This document shows positions 25,020 to 34,600 of a stretch of 64,000 nt of DNA, piece by piece. Each line of letters begins with the position of its first letter. Position 1 is the stretch's first letter. The notes under the pieces are model-generated. The model was not told where the DNA came from and made no database searches. It saw only the letters and a list, made by a program, of their open reading frames with translations. Both the position numbers and the translations under genes were made by a program. Source of the DNA: an uncultured Latescibacterota bacterium (GTDB taxonomy: Bacteria; Latescibacterota; UBA2968; UBA8231); NCBI GenBank assembly GCA_958295495.1, contig OY282352.1, positions 3,598,548 through 3,662,547 on the forward strand, read 5' to 3'.

Positions 25020-26084
25020 GTATGTCCAATATTCAACATGCCGCCGCTCTTGCGCTCGGCCTTATTCTGGTTTGGAGCGGGCATTCCCTTCACCATTGGC
25101 AGTATCACGGCTTTGCACGCCTATTATCCTGTCTTTCCGAAGATCGAACTCTATACGCTCCTGCCAATTTTCCGCCGCAGCACTCTACTTCGACCCGGCC
25201 TCTACTTTACAACCATCAGTTTTACTTATTTTCTGAGTCGGGACATCTCCCTGGGGATCTGGTTTTTTAACCTGCTGGCCAAGCTTCAGGAAGGGTCGTT
25301 CAATCTTCTGGGGGTTTCCAGCACCGAATATATGGAGTGGGTTACGGTGCCTATCCTGGCGCATCAGAATATCGGGGCCATGATTGTCTTCGTGCTCTTC
25401 GGTCTATGGATGGGCCGCTCCCATCTGAGGGCGGTGGTGTGCAAGGCGTTCAGGGGTGACGCGTCGGTGCAAGATGCGGACGAGGTGATGTCGTACCGGA
25501 CCGCGGTCGCGCGTCTTCGTCATGGCCGCCTGTGCCAATGCGCTCATGATGGCGGAGAAGATCCGCGGCAGACGGAGGATATTGCTGTGGGCTATGCTGG
25601 TCGCGATTCTGGTCAGTGCGCTAGGTTCTATCTGGGTTGAGATGGCACTGAGGTATCGCTATGGGGGCATTAACCTGAGCGGGTTTTTCACGGGACTGGT
25701 GCACTATCCATTCAGATTCATCGCGCGCAATTTGTCAAATCCCACGGGCCCTCAGTGGGGCGGGTGGTTGTGGACAGCGTACGGCGGCGTCTTGATGGGG
25801 GGCTGATGTTGGCCCGGCAACGCTTGTCGTGGTGGCCCATCCACCCCATGAGTCTGCCGATCAGTTCAATGTGGATGACGGACTCCATTATGCTGAGCGT
25901 CTTTCTATCCTGGTTGATCAAAGGGGTTATCTTGAAGTACGGGGGACGACGACTCTACGACCGAGGCAAGCCATTTTTCATCGGCTTGGTCATCGGCCAG
26001 TTTGCCTGCATGGGGTGCTGGCTGATTATAGATTATTTTACCGGTATGACAGGTAATGTGGTGTACCGGTTGAGTGGAGATTGA
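25020..26084 (+). pseudogene. Pseudogene: DUF6785-type membrane protein
   Basis: It is a broken paralogue of the gene at 13152-15113. The first about 215 codons are missing. The segment from FGAGIPFTIGSITALHAYYP to DEVMSYRTAV matches, then about 130 codons are lost, and matching resumes at MAACANALMMAEKIRGRRR. A further frame change near 25800 precedes the C-terminal WWPIHPMSLPIS to IIDYFTGMTGN part. A functional protein cannot be made. The segment 26085-26284 downstream contains no recognisable gene. Confidence 0.88.
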
Positions 26085-26284
26085 CTCATGACAAATATGT
26101 CCTTACTCGGGTAGTGCTCCCGTCGATCAACTAGGCCAATACGGTGGCACCTAGCACGGAATGATCACCACCGCCTGCGCCAAGGGCCTGCCGGAAATAC
26201 GCCGTGCGCGTGTCCATCAACCTCACCGCGTTGTACTGCCACCCACCTGAACCGCACGAGATCGGCGACAATCACCTCTTTGAG

Positions 26285-26319
26285 CAAAAAAAGCGCCGCC
26301 GGCAAAACCGGCGACGCTT
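26285..26319 (-). terminator. Rho-independent terminator for the FlgD-Ig gene
   Basis: On the minus strand, AAGCGTCGCCGG-TTTTG-CCGGCGGCGCTT forms a long stem with one mismatch and is followed by a run of T. It lies about 40 bases past the stop at 26356. Confidence 0.85.
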
Positions 26320-26355
26320 GGTGTAGGCCCATCTAGGCGATTGGCCGCGAGAACC

Positions 26356-28266
26356 TCATTTGAGGAAAGTCACCTTCTTGCTCAAACTCAGGTTCGGCGC
26401 ATTGATCTTATAGATGTACACTCCGCTGGCGACCTGATGGCCCGCGTTGTCCGTGCCGTCCCAAGTCACCTCGAACTGCCCCGCGTTCAACGTCTCGTCA
26501 ACCAGTGTGCGGACGAGCTGACCTTGGTCGTTGAAGACGTCGATCTTGACGTCAACGCTCCAAGGCAGGGAGAAGCGAATGGTCGTCTCGGGGTTGAACG
26601 GGTTGGGATAGGCATTGCCCAACTCGTAGGCGTCCGGCGTGTTCCCTTCCTGCTCGGTAACCGCCGTCATCATCGTACCTAGGTTGACCCTCTTCTGATC
26701 ATAGGGCCAGTGCGCGATGGGATAGGTATTGGGAAAAGGCGTATCAGCGGGTATCCAGTCGTTGGTGGCGGCTTCGTCCTGAATGCCGCCCACGGCTAAG
26801 TACACGCCGTCCCAGTTGGTGTCGTCGTTGACGATGATGGTAAACTGCGGCCAAGTCAGGGGGGCTTGCTTGGGTTGGAAATTGAACAGACCCGAGCCGT
26901 CCTGGCCCAGGACGTATCCGAAGTTGACATTGTCGAGACCGTTGGCCGGCAGCGAGACCCAGCCCCAGTCGGTGACATAGACCGAGTACTTGAAGTTGGG
27001 TGCCTCGGTGTGGCCGTAGATCAAGTCGGCAAAGCCGGCCTCCGCGCTCCAGGGCTTCTGGTCGCCAAAGCCGTCGCCGTTGCGGTTGATCCACTTCAAG
27101 TTGCCGTCCCAGTCGTGGCGCGTTATCAACGAGGTGTGGTGGCTAGTGGCGGCAATGCCAAAGGGATCGGGCTCGCCGTTGTACTGCTTGGCCACCCAAC
27201 CGGGGCCGCTGCTGCGGTCGCTGCCCTTGTTGTCGTAGAGCCACAGATCTGACTGATCCCACTCGAAGAGCTTTTCGCCGGTCTCGACCGACCAGCCGAC
27301 CATGGAACTCTGGGTGCCGGAGACCCCGCCAGTAGTCAGCAGGATGGTCTTGTCCGGATTGAGGTATGAGCCGTAGGAACGGCCGGGCATGCCGTTCTCG
27401 ATGACGCCGTTTTCGGCACCGGCGTCCAAGCCCCAGTCCTCGTCGGCGATGAGTTGGTTGGAATCCCAGTCGATGGAACCGCGCAGCATAAAACCCGTCC
27501 CAGACTGGATATTACCGATCCAGTCATTGCCACTGAGCAGGTTGATGGTCCTGAGGGCCTCGCCGTTGCAGCGCTCGCCGCAGGCATCGCTCAGGGAGGT
27601 AGCATCAAAGGCGTCGAGTGACTCCGTCTGGGCGGCCCAGTCGTGCTCAATCCAGTCGTCGGTCATAGTCGCCTTGTACAGGGCACCGTACAGCAGGTCG
27701 CGGCTCGGGTCGATGGCGACAAAGCGATACGAACCCGTGGTCCGCTTCACCGGACCGACGAGATGGGGCGTGGCCTCGTCGTCATAGGCGGCCAGGTACA
27801 GGTGGTACGCGCCGGCCTCCACGACATTGCCTTCCATGTCGCGGCCGTTCCACACGATGGTGTTGGAGCCCTCTTCAAAGCGCTGGCCCTCGGACTTGAA
27901 GACCAAGAAATCGACGCCGTCGTACACGTGCCAACCCGGAGCGCCGTGCTCGGCGTCTTGGTACGGGGGCGGCCCTTCGCCCTCAATGGTCAGGGGTGGA
28001 TTCTGGCCCACGGTGTAGATAATGAGCCACACGGTGGCACCGGCACCATCGAGGGTGAAATTGATCTCCAGATCCGAACCATCAAAGGCGTAGTCTTCGA
28101 TGTCGCTTAGCCCTTCGATGGTGAGGATGGTGGGAGCTATGCCGCCGCTGGTCATATCGGCCAAGCCGACGTCGGCGCTACCGGCGTGCAGAAAAGCGCT
28201 GGCAGACCCCACAGAGAGGAATAGAGCCATGACGGCCATTCCCAAAATTTGCAATACTTTCATCAC
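26356..28266 (-). CDS. Secreted protein with C-terminal FlgD-Ig / T9SS-type module
   Basis: The product has 636 residues. A signal peptide (MMKVLQILGMAVMALFLSVG to ASA) is followed by a FlgD-like domain at about 45-160 (SDIEDYAFDGSDLEI, NTIVWNGRDMEG). The central region (about 170-520) is rich in W, D, N and G and lacks motifs I know. The last about 80 residues, AYPNPFNPETTIRFSLPW to VASGVYIYKI and SKKVTFLK, are the type A sorting / FlgD-Ig module. It is probably exported and attached to the cell surface. GAGGAAG precedes the ATG. A strong terminator follows. A damaged paralogue lies at 23391-24899. Confidence 0.82.
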   Translation of the reverse strand: MMKVLQILGMAVMALFLSVGSASAFLHAGSADVGLADMTSGGIAPTILTIEGLSDIEDYAFDGSDLEINFTLDGAGATVWLIIYTVGQNPPLTIEGEGPPPYQDAEHGAPGWHVYDGVDFLVFKSEGQRFEEGSNTIVWNGRDMEGNVVEAGAYHLYLAAYDDEATPHLVGPVKRTTGSYRFVAIDPSRDLLYGALYKATMTDDWIEHDWAAQTESLDAFDATSLSDACGERCNGEALRTINLLSGNDWIGNIQSGTGFMLRGSIDWDSNQLIADEDWGLDAGAENGVIENGMPGRSYGSYLNPDKTILLTTGGVSGTQSSMVGWSVETGEKLFEWDQSDLWLYDNKGSDRSSGPGWVAKQYNGEPDPFGIAATSHHTSLITRHDWDGNLKWINRNGDGFGDQKPWSAEAGFADLIYGHTEAPNFKYSVYVTDWGWVSLPANGLDNVNFGYVLGQDGSGLFNFQPKQAPLTWPQFTIIVNDDTNWDGVYLAVGGIQDEAATNDWIPADTPFPNTYPIAHWPYDQKRVNLGTMMTAVTEQEGNTPDAYELGNAYPNPFNPETTIRFSLPWSVDVKIDVFNDQGQLVRTLVDETLNAGQFEVTWDGTDNAGHQVASGVYIYKINAPNLSLSKKVTFLK

Positions 28267-28277
28267 ACTTCCTCGCT

Positions 28278-28298
28278 TTTTAAGTTTTAAGTTTTAAG
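28278..28298. repeat. Three tandem copies of TTTTAAG
   Basis: The heptamer TTTTAAG is repeated three times directly upstream of the FlgD-Ig gene start, 12-32 bases before it. It could be a slippage-prone promoter element or part of the leader, and copy-number change could vary expression. Confidence 0.6.
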
Positions 28299-28318
28299 TT
28301 GTGCATGGATTTTTCGGT

Positions 28319-28433
28319 TGCCATGTTGCTCAATCTTGGCATCCTTGCGGGGCGGAATGATCGGCCGAATGGGTGGCCCCCGCGCCGACTCCTCGGTCTG
28401 AATCACCAGTTCCTGTTGCAGCATCATGCCTCC
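28319..28433 (-). pseudogene. Decayed fragment of exbB
   Basis: The minus strand reads MLQQELVIQTEESAR, matching MQRELADLKEELVIQTEESAR in the cytoplasmic loop of the intact ExbB (8897-9643). It is followed by a weaker match to the GKNLAILNTIGN region. Only this internal part survives. Confidence 0.72.
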
Positions 28434-28439
28434 TCTACG

Positions 28440-28600
28440 CTGTCCCTAGACACTGCGGCAATGGCCTCGTCCGCCGCGAGGTATTTTCCCAGAAGCGCGG
28501 GAACGTCCCCGGCCAATTTCCACTTTCCCTAAAAGCCTGCCTTGTCTTCAAAGTCGAGAACGGCGACGCACACGATAAAATCCGCACTCTCTTGCCGCCC
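28440..28600 (-). pseudogene. Decayed fragment of the CsgG-like gene
   Basis: The minus strand reads VLDFEDKAGF, then a stop codon, then GKWKLAGDVPALLGKYLAAD. This matches LLDFEDRAGFQAEWHLSRD and VPDLLGRYLDADDAVF of the intact CsgG-like protein at 9676-10614. It sits just after the intact lipoprotein gene, in the order and direction expected of the unbroken operon. Bases 28601-28663 show nothing else. Confidence 0.8.
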
Positions 28601-28663
28601 CCGGGTCGCTCCAGCGGCGAAGATGCAGAGGAGCGCCCCTCGGCGTGCCCCTCGGACCTATCC

Positions 28664-29425
28664 CTAGGGCGCGGCGGTCGCCTGTTGCACTGCCTTCCTT
28701 TCGATTTGTTGATCGAATTCGACAATGATGTCCACTGTTTCTATGGGCTGTTCGGAAGCGTCGAATTTCAGGACGAAATCCTTGAGTACCAAGCGCACCT
28801 GCCGCACTTCCTCGTCGAGCCGTTCAAAGGCTAGCAGACCAGTGTAGTTTTCTCCCTTGAACACTTTCTGGTCCTCTATATAAGCGGTGCTGCGTACATT
28901 GCCCATGCGCAGGTCGAAACGGTAGAACTCGTTGCCGCTCTGGCCCCGGATGGCCCGGTAGTAGCGCTCGAAACTATTGTGCGGCGAGAAAGACGGCAGG
29001 CCAAAGGAATGTAGCACCTCGCCCCGATCAGTGTAGAGCAGGGCCTTGATGGGGTCCAGCATGACCTTGGCGTACACATCGTTGGTGACGCTGATGCGGA
29101 ATACAGTGAAGCGCTTGGGCGTATGGCCCACGAGCGGGTCGATCCAGTCCCCGTATGTATAGGGGTTGGTGGAGAAGAAACCCCGGTGCGAGTCCTCGGG
29201 GAATATAGCGTTTAATTCCGCGTCGGTCATGGACTCGACTTTGACGCGCAAGCCTTCGACGGCGTAGGTGATGGCTCCAGCCTCCTCCACATAGTCCTTC
29301 GGGCTGGCCTGCTGGGCACTGGGGATCAGGTCGTTATTGTACAGAATACTAGGCGGCGTGAAGAAACTGCACCCGCTGAAAACCAGCAGTAAGGCGGCAA
29401 AAAAACGCATGATCGCGTACCTCAT
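28664..29425 (-). CDS. Envelope lipoprotein of the ExbBD-linked operon
   Basis: The 253-residue product has a lipoprotein signal (MRYAIMRFFAALLLVFSGC) with the acylated Cys at residue 19. The mature part has no domain I can name. It contains PYTYGDWIDPLVGHTPKRF and DFVLKFDASEQPIETVDI, and seems mostly beta-strand. It is probably anchored to the outer membrane. Its ATG overlaps the stop of the DUF4159 gene (ATGA), so the two are translationally coupled. The 3' end was duplicated at 10715-10830. A part in a surface machine is inferred from operon context only. Confidence 0.72.
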   Translation of the reverse strand: MRYAIMRFFAALLLVFSGCSFFTPPSILYNNDLIPSAQQASPKDYVEEAGAITYAVEGLRVKVESMTDAELNAIFPEDSHRGFFSTNPYTYGDWIDPLVGHTPKRFTVFRISVTNDVYAKVMLDPIKALLYTDRGEVLHSFGLPSFSPHNSFERYYRAIRGQSGNEFYRFDLRMGNVRSTAYIEDQKVFKGENYTGLLAFERLDEEVRQVRLVLKDFVLKFDASEQPIETVDIIVEFDQQIERKAVQQATAAP

Positions 29426-30657
29426 TGACTACTGACCTGACTGTAAAAGTCGATTTGCTGCTGGGCGATGGAGCCCTCTTGGGTGAGGGCGAAAATAACG
29501 GCATTGATGCCAAAGCGCAATTGCGGCTCGTTGCCGTACAACTGAGCCCAGTTGTGCACATATCCCTTGTCCGAATAAATTCCCACCAAGCGGTTGTCCA
29601 AGAAAATCCCCTCGAGGTTGTACACCGACTCGGCAATAGTCTGGAAATTCTGGCCTCGCTGATCGGCAAAGGAGCCGACCTGCAATTCCGAACCGACGGG
29701 CGGACCGTCGAAATCGTAGAACGTGTGGTAAATGGGATGCGTATTGTGGATGGGCCGCAGGGTCCCTTGGGCACCCAAGGCATCGCGGAAAATCTGCCGC
29801 AGCGAGGCCTCGGCTTGGCTGAATTCGAGCGTGGGGGTGGCGTTGTCGACAAAGATAAAACCCCCGTTGTGCAGGTAAGCGCCCAAGTTGTGCATTTCGC
29901 GCTCGGTCAGCTCAAAAGCTTCGTTCGCGGTGATGTACACAAAAGGCGTGCGGAAGAGTTCCTGCGAATCGAGGAAGAGGTGCTCGTCGACTTTGGCGGT
30001 GATGCCCGTCTGCTCATTGAGCGCATCGACCAGATTGGGCACGGCCTTGGCGGCACTGTCAAAGATCGGCTCTAGGTCCGTGGCCCAGGCCGTGCCCAGA
30101 TAGACGAAGCCCTTGACGTTCTTCTTGTCCGTCGGGTCTTGGATGATTAGGCCCTTGTACTTGCCCGTGTCCAGCGCATCGAGGTCGAGCAATTCTTCGC
30201 GCATGGCAATGCGCTTCTCCGGCTCCTTGGTACCCTTGACCCGGGCGGCCGACAGCTCGATGGAAGTGGTCTGCAAATCAATCTGCACGTCGGCTTCCGC
30301 GGCGTATTCAAAAGTCTCAATGCGGCCGAACACCGAGGCACCGGGCAGGCGACGGGCCGTGGGCGCAGCCTGCCGGGGTTTCATGGTGGTCACCTGCTTG
30401 GTCATGGCCCGGGGGCGCAGGCGATGGCGTTTGAGGGCAAACGGCTTAGTCGATTTGGGCTTGCGGATGATGAGCCGGGTGACCGCCGGCGGAGGCGCGG
30501 CCCGCTCCTTGGCCACCACGATGAAATAGGCTATCCCCCCCGACGATAACACTAAGGCGATGGCCAATCCCCAGATGGTGGCGCGATAGGTCTTGAGCAG
30601 GCGACTCAAGCGCAGCTCGTCGCTCGGCACCCTGAAACGAGTTCGGTCTAGCGGCAT
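29422..30657 (-). CDS. DUF4159-domain protein with one membrane anchor
   Basis: The 411-residue product has a short cytoplasmic N-terminus, one membrane helix (about 27-48), a basic/proline-rich linker (about 50-105) and a periplasmic domain. From about residue 190 the GLIIQDPTD.., FRTPFVYITANEAFELTE and GAYLHNGGFIFVDNA blocks match DUF4159, a glutamine-amidotransferase-like fold with no known activity. The topology (single helix, K/P-rich linker, periplasmic domain) resembles TonB/TolA-type couplers, which would suit an ExbBD partner; this is inference. It overlaps the next lipoprotein gene. Confidence 0.78.
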   Translation of the reverse strand: MPLDRTRFRVPSDELRLSRLLKTYRATIWGLAIALVLSSGGIAYFIVVAKERAAPPPAVTRLIIRKPKSTKPFALKRHRLRPRAMTKQVTTMKPRQAAPTARRLPGASVFGRIETFEYAAEADVQIDLQTTSIELSAARVKGTKEPEKRIAMREELLDLDALDTGKYKGLIIQDPTDKKNVKGFVYLGTAWATDLEPIFDSAAKAVPNLVDALNEQTGITAKVDEHLFLDSQELFRTPFVYITANEAFELTEREMHNLGAYLHNGGFIFVDNATPTLEFSQAEASLRQIFRDALGAQGTLRPIHNTHPIYHTFYDFDGPPVGSELQVGSFADQRGQNFQTIAESVYNLEGIFLDNRLVGIYSDKGYVHNWAQLYGNEPQLRFGINAVIFALTQEGSIAQQQIDFYSQVSSQ

Positions 30658-30674
30658 GGGATCCTATCCCTCTT

Positions 30675-31058
30675 CTAGGGCACTTCTAAGATAAAGGGCT
30701 CGGATTGCGGCCCGAAAAAATCGCGGGCGTTGACCGCCCACACGCGAATCTGCCAAACGGTCCCCGATTCGGTACTCAACGATCCATCGTCGGCAAAGGC
30801 GCGGGCTTCCGGGTCTGGTACTGCCTTGGTCTCCATGCCGCCGCTGGCGTCCGTGAAGCTGACGACGAAACCGGCGACATTCTCCGCGGTGGCCATCTGC
30901 CAAGACACGCTCACGACCCCTCCCTCTACCCCCGCCTGCACATCGGTGGGTTGGGCGAGGAGACCTCGATGGTACTGGGAAGGCATCTCCGTGTCGTTGC
31001 TGCAGGCGACTAGGGCCACTAGCGCCGTTCCTGCAAAAAGGCATATCGCTCTATACAT
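30675..31058 (-). CDS. Small lipoprotein with a fibronectin type III-like domain
   Basis: The 127-residue protein carries a lipoprotein signal (MYRAICLFAGTALVALVAC) with Cys19 as the lipidated residue. The rest is one FN3-like beta-sandwich: PTDVQAGVEGGVVSVSWQMA, then GFVVSFTDASGG and WQIRVWAVNARDFFGP, the usual strand pattern. AGGGAG lies eight bases before the ATG. It sits between DUF5683-like and DUF4159 genes in the envelope operon and may be a scaffold on the periplasmic face of a membrane. Confidence 0.8.
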   Translation of the reverse strand: MYRAICLFAGTALVALVACSNDTEMPSQYHRGLLAQPTDVQAGVEGGVVSVSWQMATAENVAGFVVSFTDASGGMETKAVPDPEARAFADDGSLSTESGTVWQIRVWAVNARDFFGPQSEPFILEVP

Positions 31059-31083
31059 GCCCGAACTCCCTACGAGGATGCTG

Positions 31084-31635
31084 TTAAAAACGGGCCACTA
31101 AGCCCATGCCCAAGGCGTTGGCAGCGGCCATGGGCACCAAATTGACGGCTTTGCCCACCACGGGTGCGCCGCCGTAGAACAGCACATCCAGCACATTGTA
31201 GCTGTACGTCGCCAAGCTCAGGACGCCAAAGATGCGGCGCAACAGATGGGACCGGTCGAGATCGTCTTTCTTGTCCGCCAGTCGTTGCCAACTCTCCTCG
31301 GCTTGGGCAAAAGTGCCGGCATCCCGCAACGCTTGGTAGCGCTCCTTTTCCAGTTTGAATTGCACTTCCTGGGTATTGAAGTCCTCGTGCGACGTCAACC
31401 AGATCACCAGACAGCCCATCTCGGCTACCATCAGGGTCGTGCCCTTGGGCTTGTGGCCGGTGGCCAACTGGCCCAATCCGGGAAAGATCAGGGATAGACC
31501 AATAGCCTGCAGGCGCGAGACACCGCTCTGACGCACCTCAAAGCGCTTTGCCGGTGCCTCTTGGGCCCAAAGCCCTTGGCTGGCGAGGAGCAACACGGCG
31601 CTGCCCAAAATGATCGTCAAGGGTCGTATCAACAT
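31084..31635 (-). CDS. DUF5683-like membrane protein
   Basis: The 183-residue protein has an N-terminal signal-like helix (MLIRPLTIILGSAVLLLASQG) and further hydrophobic stretches near IGLSLIFPGLGQLATGH, the hallmark of DUF5683-type proteins. Two more membrane segments lie at MVAEMGCLVIWL and in the last 50 residues, with a charged helix between them (about 90-130). Such proteins often lie in FCB-group envelope operons; the function is not known. The ATG at 31635 has GAGGA eight bases upstream and is preferred to the TTG two codons earlier. Confidence 0.75.
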   Translation of the reverse strand: MLIRPLTIILGSAVLLLASQGLWAQEAPAKRFEVRQSGVSRLQAIGLSLIFPGLGQLATGHKPKGTTLMVAEMGCLVIWLTSHEDFNTQEVQFKLEKERYQALRDAGTFAQAEESWQRLADKKDDLDRSHLLRRIFGVLSLATYSYNVLDVLFYGGAPVVGKAVNLVPMAAANALGMGLVARF

Positions 31636-31683
31636 AGCCAAATCCTCATTTGTTGTCTCTACCTCCGGCGGTGCAAAGCAAAT

Positions 31684-34600
31684 TCACAAGCGCGTACTGA
31701 CGATCCAATCCCGGTGCGACTTGGCAAATTGGAAGGCTTCTCGCGAAGCCCGTTTGTCCTCGTACAGGCCGATGACTTGGTCGTATACTTCGACGGCGTC
31801 TTTCCACTTGTTCAGTCCCTCCAGACACACGCCCAAGTTGCTGAGAGCTCCCAAGGCACTCTCAGTCTCGGGGTAGCGCTCCATCACCTCCTCGAAAACC
31901 TCTATCGCCTCCTCGAAATAGCGCTGATCTTTGGTCACATCGGCCGAATCCATCAAGGCCACGCCCCGCTCGTAGAATTCGTAGGCCACCGACTCCTCCA
32001 ACTCGGCGATCAAGCGGGGGACCTGCTCGGCCACCGGCGCGTCGGCGTAGCGCTCCCGCACCTTATTGTACGCGTCTATGGCCTCCTGATATGCCCGGCG
32101 GTTGTACGCGTAATCGCCCAGCGTAAACTGTGCCGAGGCGGCAAATTCGCTCTCGGGATAGCGGCGCAGCAATTCGGCCATGGCCTCCATGGCCTCTTCA
32201 TCGCGCTTTAACTCGATGAGGCACCAGGCTTTGTTGTACTGGGAGTTGTCCGCCGCTGTCTCGGCGGGGAACTCGGCGAGGATGCGGTCGTACAGATCGA
32301 GCGCTGGGGCGAACTCCCCGAGCTGATAATAACTTTCGGCCGCGCCAAAGAGCATATCCGGCAATTCGCTCGCCCGCGGGTAATCGCTCAACAGCCCGAG
32401 AAACTCGCGCTGGGCGTCCTCGAATTCGCGCATGCTGTAGTGCGTGTTGGCCAAGTAGAAGCGCACCAGTAGGTCCTGACTCAGCTCGAGGCCAGCTTGG
32501 CGCAGGGCACCAAAGACCTCCTTGGCCCGGTTGAGCTGGTCCCGGTCGAAGTAGTGGATGCCCAGCGCCAAGCGCATATCCGTGGCGAATTCCGATTCGG
32601 GATACTGGTCTAAGGCTCGGCCAAATACCTCGACCGCTTCATCCCCCCGCCCCAAACGCGACAGGGCATCCCCCAAAACAAAGTACGTACGCTCCCTGAG
32701 TAGGATGGTCTGACCGGGGGCCAATTCGTCGGCAAAGGACAAACGGAGTACTCGCCGGGCAAAGCGGACGGTCTGCCCGTAGTCATCGCGCTCGTAGTGC
32801 AGATCCATCATGCGGCCCAAAATTTCGGCCTGCTCCTCCAAGCTCTTGGCATTAGTCACCATATCTTCAAGGACCTGTATGGCCTCGCCGCCCCGGTCCT
32901 GCTTCAGGTAGGACAGGGACAGAGCGTTTTCCGCCGAGCGCACTTTCTCTGGGTCTTCGACATGGTCAATGATCCATCTGAAGTCCTCCTCGGCTAGGGC
33001 GTAGTTTTCCATGACAAAGGCCGCATTCCCCCGGCTGAAGCGCAACGCTTCTTCCAGCCTGCTGCCGCCCTCGACATGCTCGAGGGCCTGCGAAAAGTGG
33101 TCGATGGACCGCTGGTACGCCCCCTCTCCGTTATGCGCCTGTCCTATCAAATAGTGGAAACTAGCGCACTGGTCAGCGTCGGCCCGCTCCAGACCCGCTA
33201 TTAGGACTGGAATGGCCTCGGTTAACTGGCCTTGGGTCACTAGGGTGTGGCCGCTGCCCAGCCGCGCTCGGGCAAAATGGGGCGACTCTGGGGCGACGGC
33301 CAAAAAAGCCTGGATAGCTCCATCTGGATCGCCCAAAGTTTGGCGAGCCAAGGCCAAGCGCATATAGGCGTCGTCGGCGTAATTGCTTTCCGGGAAGCGG
33401 TCCAACAATTGTCGCGCCCGCTGTGCCGACGCCTCGTATTCGCCGCGCCCGTAGTGCAGTTCGCCCAATTGCACCAAGGCGCGCTGCACATAGCCCCAGT
33501 TGCGCCCTTCCCCGACAATGACTTCAAAAGTGCTCTGGGCCCGGTCGAGAGCCTCTTGTCCGCCCTGCGACTGGTGCGCCAGGGCGCGGTTGAAACGAGC
33601 GTCCAAGCCATAGGGCGAGCCTTCATCGCTCAGCACGGTATCGTATTGGGCGATGGCCCGCTCGAGCAAGTCGTTGGCACCGGCCCGGTCGTCCTCGCCC
33701 AGCCGCGCCTGGGCCATCTGCTGGTACGCGCTGCCGATGCGATAGCGCACCCGTTCGAGCGAAAAACCCGCGGCGGCGGCAATATCGCCATAGCCCCGGA
33801 GATAGATGCGGTATTCTCGGATCGCCTGCTCATATTGGCCGTGGGCGAAGAGGCGCTCGGCCAAGGCATATTGAATGCGAGCCCTCAGAGTGCGATCGGC
33901 CGATTGGTCAATGGCCTCGCGGTACGTCTGCAGGGACGTCGCCAAATCGCCCTGCTCTTGGTAGAGATCGGCCATGCGCAAATAGGCCTCTTCGACTAGC
34001 CGGCGCTCCGTGCTAAAGAGGACGATCACCCGCCGATAGGCTGCCACCCCCTCGTCGTACCGCCCCAGCTTGGTGAAACAATTACCCACGCGAATCTCGG
34101 CCTTGGCCGCCAGCTCCAGCGCGGTTTCGTCGACCAGACCGGCCAGTTTCTCCCGCCGCATCTGATTGAGTTGCTCTTCGGTGAGTTTCTCGATGCGCTG
34201 GCGTTTGACTAGGCGGCGGTAGTGTTCAATGGCCTGTAAGTACTCGCCTTGTTCCTGATAGGATTCACCTATTTGAAAGAGGCTGCGGTCGGCTTGGTAA
34301 CCCGTGGGATAGAGTTCGAGCAACTCTTTGAAGGCGGCAATCGCCCGGGTGTAATTCTGCACTTCGTAAAAGGCCCAGCCTCGGTTATAATAGCCGCCCA
34401 CGGCTCGCGGATCGCCCGGATAGGCCGCGATCATGGCGTCGGCGGCCTCAATCACCTCGAAGTAGCGCCCGGCTTCAAAGTACAGATCGACCAGCCGACC
34501 AAAGGCCTGGACGCGCAACACCTCGTTGGCGGCCATTTCGCTGATCTGGCGAAAGGCCCTCACCGAGCGGGCAAAAGCGCTGTCGGCCTGCGCCTGAAAG

